Positions 50,101-54,447 of a stretch of DNA of 54,447 nucleotides are shown piece by piece (positions within the stretch are counted from its first letter, which is position 1; the number at the start of each line of letters is the position of its first letter). Source of the stretch: Chloroflexi bacterium HGW-Chloroflexi-4 (GTDB taxonomy: Bacteria > Chloroflexota > Anaerolineae > Anaerolineales > Anaerolineaceae); NCBI GenBank assembly GCA_002840715.1, contig PHBW01000018.1, positions 1 through 54,447 of the forward strand, read 5' to 3'. The notes beneath the pieces were generated by a model. It was given only the letters and a program-made list of their open reading frames with translations. It searched no databases and was not told where the DNA came from. The position numbers and the translations under genes are program-made.

Positions 50101-52183
50101 TCTGAGAACGCTTGAAGTTCCCGTCGTTGGAATGGACTGCACTGAATGTACCATGCATGTACAACATGCTATTAAAGAGCTTCCTGGAGTGAAGTCTGTT
50201 ACCGTACTTCTTGCTGCCGAAAAGGCAACTGTTCAGTTTGATCCAGCCCAAGTCGATCTCGCTATGATCAGTAAAGCTGTTGCTGGAGCTGGATATAAGG
50301 TTCCTGATACAGCTTCCGATCAGGCTCCGAACTCTCGCACACTTCAGGACTTTACTAAACCTATTCTTACTATATTTGGTGTCGTCTTTGGTGTGATCCT
50401 GTTTGTGGTCGTCTTTGGAGAATGGTTGGGATGGTTTGAAAAGATTACTGCCTGGGTTCCCTGGCCGGTTGGATTCGCCTTGGTATTGATTTTCGGTTAC
50501 CCGGTATTCAAGAATGTATTACAGGCTACTTTACGTCGGCAGGTGATTTCGCACACCCTGATGACCGTTGGCGTCATAGCGGCACTAGTGGTTGGCGAAT
50601 GGGCAACGGCAGTGGTGGTCGTGTTTTTCATGCGGGTGGGTGATTACGCCGAAAAATTTACCACAGACCACGCTCGCAAGGCTGTACGGGATCTGACTTC
50701 GATGTCCCCTCAAACTGCCCGTTTGGAAAGAAATGGCAGCGAAGTGGATGTTCCAATCAACGAAGTTCAACCTGGAGATATCGTCGTTGTCCGACCTGGG
50801 GAAAAGATACCTGTCGATGGGTTGGTATTAGATGGTCAGGCGACTGTTAATCAAGCTGCCATAACTGGTGAATCAATGCCAGTTGAAGTTGGCCAGGGTG
50901 CAAAAGTTTTCGCTGCAACGATAGCCCAAATGGGTAGCCTGCGTGTGCAAACGACACTTGTGGGACCTGATACGACATTTGGAAAGATTGTCCGTATGGT
51001 CGAAGAAGCCGAAGCGAACCGCGCTGAAGTCCAGCGGATTGGCGACAAGGTTTCAGGGTATTATTTGCCAGTCGTTGCGGTTATTGCTGTGATCACTTAC
51101 TTGATTAGTAGAGATCCCCTGTCGACCGCAGCAGTGTTGTTGGTTGCGTGTTCCTGCTCTTTCGCTCTAGCTACACCAATTGCCATGCTGGCTTCCATTG
51201 GCGCTGCAGCTAAACATGGCTTGTTAATCAAGGGCGGCCGTTACATTGAACTGCTAGCAAAAGCCGATACAGTGTTGATTGACAAAACAGGAACCCTCAC
51301 CACCGGAAAACCACGTCTGACTGATGTGGTATGCCTAAATGGATTGAGCGAGGAACGTCTTCTCACTCTGGCTGCTTCGGCTGAACGTTATTCCGAACAT
51401 CCTCTGGCGGAGGCTGTACGCCAAGCGGCTCGGGACAAAGAATTGCGCTTATCGGAACCAAAGGAATTTGTGGCCGAGCCAGGCCGCGGCGTGCATGCCC
51501 GCGTTGGTGAAACACTGGTTGAAGTGGGCAGCTGGCGTATCCAGGGAGATCACTCTATTCCTTTAGAAGCAGTTGAGTTGGAAAAACAAGGAAAAACACT
51601 TCTCTTTGTCCGGGTCAATCAAGAATTGGCGGGAATATTGGCAGCTTCTGATACGTTGCGACCAGAAACACCCGCTGCGCTCGCGGAGTTGAAACGTTTG
51701 GGCGTTCGTAGAATCGAGTTATTGACCGGTGACAATGAGCGCACGGCAGCAGCCGTATCCAGTCAATTAGGGATTGATTATCGCGCCAACCTCCTCCCGG
51801 AGGATAAAATCCGAATTGTGAAAGAATACCAGGCACAGAATCATATTGTCGTGATGGTGGGGGATGGGGTCAATGATGCGCCAGCCCTGGCTCAGGCAAA
51901 TGTGGGCATTGCGATGGGGGCTGGCGGAACGGATGTGGCGATTGAAGCGGCGCATATTGCCTTGATGCGTGAGGACTGGACTCTACTTCCCCGTGCCTTT
52001 CAGATTGCTCAACGAACAATGCGAGTAGTGAAAATGAACCTGGGATTTACGATGATCTACAACATCATAGGTTTGACACTGGCGGCGTTTGGATTCCTAC
52101 CCCCGATTCTGGCAGCTGCGGCTCAGTCGTTGCCTGATTTGGGTATCCTCGGGAATTCCTCCAGGTTGCTACGTCAGAAGTGA
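50093..52183 (+). CDS. P1B ATPase with Cys-Ser-Cys motif, likely Cd/Pb/Zn exporter
   Basis: A 696-residue pump with one HMA domain (MDCTEC, Cys16/Cys19, the form seen in Zn/Cd/Pb pumps). The core has TGESMP, Asp397 in [13 protein letters not shown] and [16 protein letters not shown]. The transmembrane metal site reads VACSCSFALATP (Cys353-Ser-Cys355) where CPC is usual; Pro to Ser is uncommon. The adjacent CmtR-type repressor supports Cd or Pb export. The exact ion cannot be told from the motif. Confidence 0.88.
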   Translation: MTNLRTLEVPVVGMDCTECTMHVQHAIKELPGVKSVTVLLAAEKATVQFDPAQVDLAMISKAVAGAGYKVPDTASDQAPNSRTLQDFTKPILTIFGVVFGVILFVVVFGEWLGWFEKITAWVPWPVGFALVLIFGYPVFKNVLQATLRRQVISHTLMTVGVIAALVVGEWATAVVVVFFMRVGDYAEKFTTDHARKAVRDLTSMSPQTARLERNGSEVDVPINEVQPGDIVVVRPGEKIPVDGLVLDGQATVNQAAITGESMPVEVGQGAKVFAATIAQMGSLRVQTTLVGPDTTFGKIVRMVEEAEANRAEVQRIGDKVSGYYLPVVAVIAVITYLISRDPLSTAAVLLVACSCSFALATPIAMLASIGAAAKHGLLIKGGRYIELLAKADTVLIDKTGTLTTGKPRLTDVVCLNGLSEERLLTLAASAERYSEHPLAEAVRQAARDKELRLSEPKEFVAEPGRGVHARVGETLVEVGSWRIQGDHSIPLEAVELEKQGKTLLFVRVNQELAGILAASDTLRPETPAALAELKRLGVRRIELLTGDNERTAAAVSSQLGIDYRANLLPEDKIRIVKEYQAQNHIVVMVGDGVNDAPALAQANVGIAMGAGGTDVAIEAAHIALMREDWTLLPRAFQIAQRTMRVVKMNLGFTMIYNIIGLTLAAFGFLPPILAAAAQSLPDLGILGNSSRLLRQK

Positions 52184-52491
52184 TAGAAAATAATATTAAA
52201 ACCAACACCACTTACAATATCATATGTGGGATGGTATATTTATGGGAGTACCGGATAAGATCTTTATAATCGACCATGAAACCACAACCACCCCTCAAGC
52301 TTTAGCTTTTACTATGGTAGGCGGGTTACATAACTATAATGACGAGGGTGGGGAGCTGACATGTAGCTCCCCACCCTCGTTGTCTAGAGGCTTGATACGT
52401 TACCAGGTTGAGAGACCAATTAGTGTATTTATCCATCCAAGATAATTTCCAGGATAGAACCGCAGAAATACATCTAATGATGGGCCCATTT
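52184..52491. other. Gap with long hairpin
   Basis: No gene found. It holds the 16-bp-arm hairpin at 52342-52380. Confidence 0.5.
52342..52380 (+). terminator. Strong hairpin after the P-type ATPase gene
   Basis: Perfect 16-bp arms ACGAGGGTGGGGAGCT and AGCTCCCCACCCTCGT with a 7-base loop, GC-rich. No T run follows, so its ending role is uncertain; it may be a boundary hairpin of the region. Confidence 0.55.
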
Positions 52492-52892
52492 TTACCTCGC
52501 CCTGGTTAGAACTTGTCTAAACTTACAACCATAAGCTGCCGGCTTACCCACCATCGTCCAAGATAATCTTTCAACCGTATTCCACCAAATACCAGGCACT
52601 TCATACCACTTCGCGCCGGCTACATCCTTTGGGATATCTGTGAATAGATGGGACCTAGGGCGACCAGTGATAGCATCATTCCCCAACCACATCGGGAGGG
52701 CTCAACCGTTTTTGCAGCATCAATTCGGTCGGCAATAAAATCGAAGTAGGTCATCCCCTTTGAAGCCAGGGGAACCTGCATGGGCTGATTACCCTTATAG
52801 GCGACGAACAAGATGCTGGAGCAAATCGCCAGGATAACCGTAGTCTTGATAATACTCCCAATCAACTTAAGAAACATTCCGATGAATTTCAT
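52492..52892 (-). pseudogene. Frameshifted membrane-anchored protein gene
   Basis: Two overlapping minus-strand frames make one protein if a single frameshift near 52690-52710 is bridged. The first part (ATG 52892, GGAG upstream) has a transmembrane helix and continues to ADRIDAAKTVEPSR; the second continues MWLGNDAITGRPRSHLF to a stop at 52492. I do not recognise the product. It lies directly after a ribbon-helix-helix gene. The shift could be a real mutation or a sequencing error. Confidence 0.6.
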
Positions 52893-53127
52893 TTTCTCCT
52901 TCATTTCCTTTATCTGTCTGATACAGATCTTCTAGTTGGGCACTCTCTCGTAGAACCCGGTTGTAACGAATTTCCTCCCGATACATTCGGTCCAAGGCCA
53001 CTTCAATCACATCGCTTTCACTCCGTCCCATCACGCTTGCCATTGTTCTTAATTGACTCACGCCTTCTGGACTTATTCGAAAAGAACGTACTGGTTTACT
53101 GGCAGAATTTGTTTTCGGCATGCTCAT
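52867..53127 (-). CDS. Ribbon-helix-helix (CopG/Arc-like) DNA-binding protein
   Basis: An 86-residue protein with SASKPVRSFRISPEGVSQLR and GRSESDVIEVALDRMY, a beta-strand then two helices as in ribbon-helix-helix repressors and relaxosome proteins. The start is ATG 53127 (ATG 53121 possible). The palindrome AATACTCTAGTATT at 53158-53171 in its promoter region may be its operator. The following gene starts inside its 3' end. Confidence 0.72.
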   Translation of the reverse strand: MSMPKTNSASKPVRSFRISPEGVSQLRTMASVMGRSESDVIEVALDRMYREEIRYNRVLRESAQLEDLYQTDKGNEGENEIHRNVS

Positions 53128-53157
53128 TTTCCTTATCGGGTATATTATTTATAATGT

Positions 53158-53171
53158 AATACTCTAGTATT
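53158..53171. promoter_or_regulatory. Palindrome, possible operator of the ribbon-helix-helix gene
   Basis: AATACT and AGTATT are exact inverted halves with two bases between. It lies 31 bp before the start of the gene, near AT-rich -10-like sequence on the minus strand. Confidence 0.5.
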
Positions 53172-53439
53172 TCTTTGTCAAGTTAAAACCTCACTTTTTC
53201 CGAAAATTCATTGAATTTGACCCCCTAGGATAAATGGTTTCCTCTTGCTATGATTGGAGTTACAACCAAATATCTGTTCGGTCGCTGATAATCATCAGCT
53301 GTCCCAAATAATCCTTGGAGCGACCATCAACGTCTTTTCTGTTTACGCCTTCAATCAAGGTGCATACAGGGTTGAAGACTTGACTGGTCGCTTTAGTTTT
53401 AACCATCTTTTGAACCCGCTAATCGGGAAAGGAGAAAAA
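53172..53439. other. Divergent region with open frame of unclear meaning
   Basis: The frame of the next gene is open from 53254, but the strong ribosome site at 53431 points to TTG 53440. I see no other gene. Confidence 0.45.
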
Positions 53440-54000
53440 TTGAAAGAAATTCCAGTCTCAAAACGCAATCTGATTGTTGCAGTCATCTTGGCCGTGGTCA
53501 TCGCTGTAGGAATCCTGGTGATCGAAAACTGGCCTCTTCATACAGAGCAAGGTTCAACAGCATCAACCAGTGAAGACAGTCTGGTTTCTGCTGCAGCCGT
53601 CAATGCCATTGAAAAGGTTTTTCAGGTGAACTACCAAGAAGGAAAAGAAGTCTGGCTCAATCGCATTTGCGAGCTTAGCACGCCTGCTGGATGTGAGTTG
53701 TTTTCAGCCGGCGCAGATCGTATGTGGGAAAAATATGTGGATGCCAAGTCTGTGGTCACAGCTGCCATGCAGGCAGTGGAAAAGATAGCAGACAACGGTT
53801 CCGAGCAAGTATGGCGGATGACCATAATGCTATCTTCCCCTCTACCAGGTAGTAATAAAACCCAGGATACAGCGTATGTTGTTCTCGCGAAAACGGATAG
53901 CGGTTGGAATTTTGATCGTTTCCTGATGGAGGCGGAAATCAATGCCATCCTCGATCGCGAAAAAACTCCCACCACAACAGTAGAAGAAGGAAAGAAGTAG
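53440..54000 (+). CDS. Possible TcpC-like conjugation protein
   Basis: A 186-residue protein with one N-terminal helix (about 13-32) and an outer mixed domain (IEKVFQVNYQEGKEVW, TQDTAYVVLAKTDSGWNFDR). The layout resembles TcpC/VirB8-like proteins of conjugative elements, but the match is by general pattern only. Start is TTG 53440 with GGAG 5 bp upstream. Its stop overlaps the next gene. Confidence 0.5.
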   Translation: MKEIPVSKRNLIVAVILAVVIAVGILVIENWPLHTEQGSTASTSEDSLVSAAAVNAIEKVFQVNYQEGKEVWLNRICELSTPAGCELFSAGADRMWEKYVDAKSVVTAAMQAVEKIADNGSEQVWRMTIMLSSPLPGSNKTQDTAYVVLAKTDSGWNFDRFLMEAEINAILDREKTPTTTVEEGKK

Positions 54001-54447
54001 TGAAGAGATTTTTCTTAATCATTGTCGTATTGACCTTGCTCATTCCAACAGCTGTTTATGCTCAGGGTAACGATCCCTGGTCTGAGGTCTTTCAACCAGA
54101 CGGCAACCTGAATCCTGATTTGATTGACCTGGGAGTTACCACTGAACATCCCGACTGGATGTCGATTGAACTACCCTTTGGGCAATCGCTTGACCTCGAT
54201 GCTAATTACCATCGCTACCAGACCCCCAGTGGGAATATTGTTGTTTTGCCTTCCGCTTCAACTTTGTTTTTTATGGCCATGAATCCTCAGGAAAGTGGCC
54301 TAACAAACTCTAATGGATCCCTGGGCAATGGGTACGGTAGCCTAATCTCTTTTCTCGGTCTGGCAGCTGGCGATAACCTGGATTGGAACCGGATACAGGC
54401 AGAACACCCGGAATATACCAGCCCGGATCAATTCTGGGGTGCTGTTC
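54000..54447 (+). CDS. Secreted protein, N-terminal part (cut by window edge)
   Basis: Starts at GTG 54000, sharing bases with the previous stop (TAGTG). It has a Sec signal peptide (hydrophobic 4-18, cleavage after VYAQG) and a mature part with HPDWMSIELPFGQSL and PSGNIVVLPSAST. No family recognised. It runs off the right edge. Coupling with the TcpC-like gene suggests a shared element. Confidence 0.6.
   Translation, partial: MKRFFLIIVVLTLLIPTAVYAQGNDPWSEVFQPDGNLNPDLIDLGVTTEHPDWMSIELPFGQSLDLDANYHRYQTPSGNIVVLPSASTLFFMAMNPQESGLTNSNGSLGNGYGSLISFLGLAAGDNLDWNRIQAEHPEYTSPDQFWGAV

Noticed and set aside
53254..53439. Longer N-terminus of the TcpC-like protein
   Set aside because: The strong ribosome site at 53431 and the membrane helix just after TTG 53440 favour the later start.

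Overview
The window looks like chromosomal DNA of a Chloroflexota bacterium, probably an Anaerolineae relative. This is an inference from gene content and was not tested with a marker gene: an Agl23-type glycosyltransferase fused to NHL repeats, a sortase, many lipoproteins and L,D-transpeptidases, and no outer-membrane genes. No rRNA, tRNA, CRISPR array or complete insertion sequence was seen.

Layout. (1) 1-3505: molybdenum genes: moaA (cut by the left edge), moaD and a molbindin on the minus strand, then modB and modA on the plus strand. Only a 29-codon remnant resembling modC remains, and modA seems to start at AUA. (2) 3506-13682: FTR1 iron permease; a minus-strand envelope operon (CCAHH membrane protein, lipoprotein, DUF2933, DUF1573, L,D-transpeptidase); a divergent HMA protein with a second L,D-transpeptidase; a Met-rich PepSY-like protein; an OmpR/HisKA two-component system with a Met-rich sensor loop; two copies of a two-gene SHOCT module. 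(3) 13712-23538: sortase and Agl23-NHL (minus), DUF1573 protein, then an operon of a PCYCGC lipoprotein, two CuA-type cupredoxins and a polyferredoxin, followed by a NarL-type two-component system. (4) 24274-38785: orphan V-ATPase subunit I, YHS protein, Lgt, methyltransferase, an McrB-like pseudo-ATPase, DUF2933, an unknown protein, multicopper oxidase, FixH/YtkA-like lipoprotein, DUF2085, YHS-fused copper ATPase with cupredoxin, and an HD-GYP/GGDEF pair. (5) 38897-41813: cystathionine beta-synthase behind a Cys-rich leader peptide and attenuator, convergent with a cystathionine gamma-lyase/synthase. (6) 42068-49380: TauE/UreH-like protein fused to cupredoxin plus HMA chaperone, divergent from a second copper ATPase and a lipoprotein; a chemotaxis receptor. 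(7) 49649-52183: CmtR-like repressor and a P1B ATPase with a Cys-Ser-Cys motif. (8) 52492-54447: a frameshifted gene, a ribbon-helix-helix protein and TcpC-like genes, perhaps the edge of a conjugative element.

Main discovery. Fourteen promoter directions at eleven loci share one architecture: two 16-bp imperfect dyads (TAGGCAnnnnnGCYTA, a heptamer-2-heptamer layout) 24 bp apart (22 bp at two loci), followed by a -10 hexamer that starts 61-63 bp after the first dyad starts. This places the second dyad at about -42.5, an activator position. The promoters serve both copper ATPases, the multicopper oxidase, YHS/HMA/DUF2933/DUF1573/SHOCT proteins, the CuA-cupredoxin operon, the envelope operon and Agl23. 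A NarL/FixJ response regulator in the cluster is the best candidate activator. A separate OmpR-type circuit uses four 11-bp direct repeats at two promoters. Together the window reads as a copper and thiol homeostasis and envelope-stress island under two two-component circuits.
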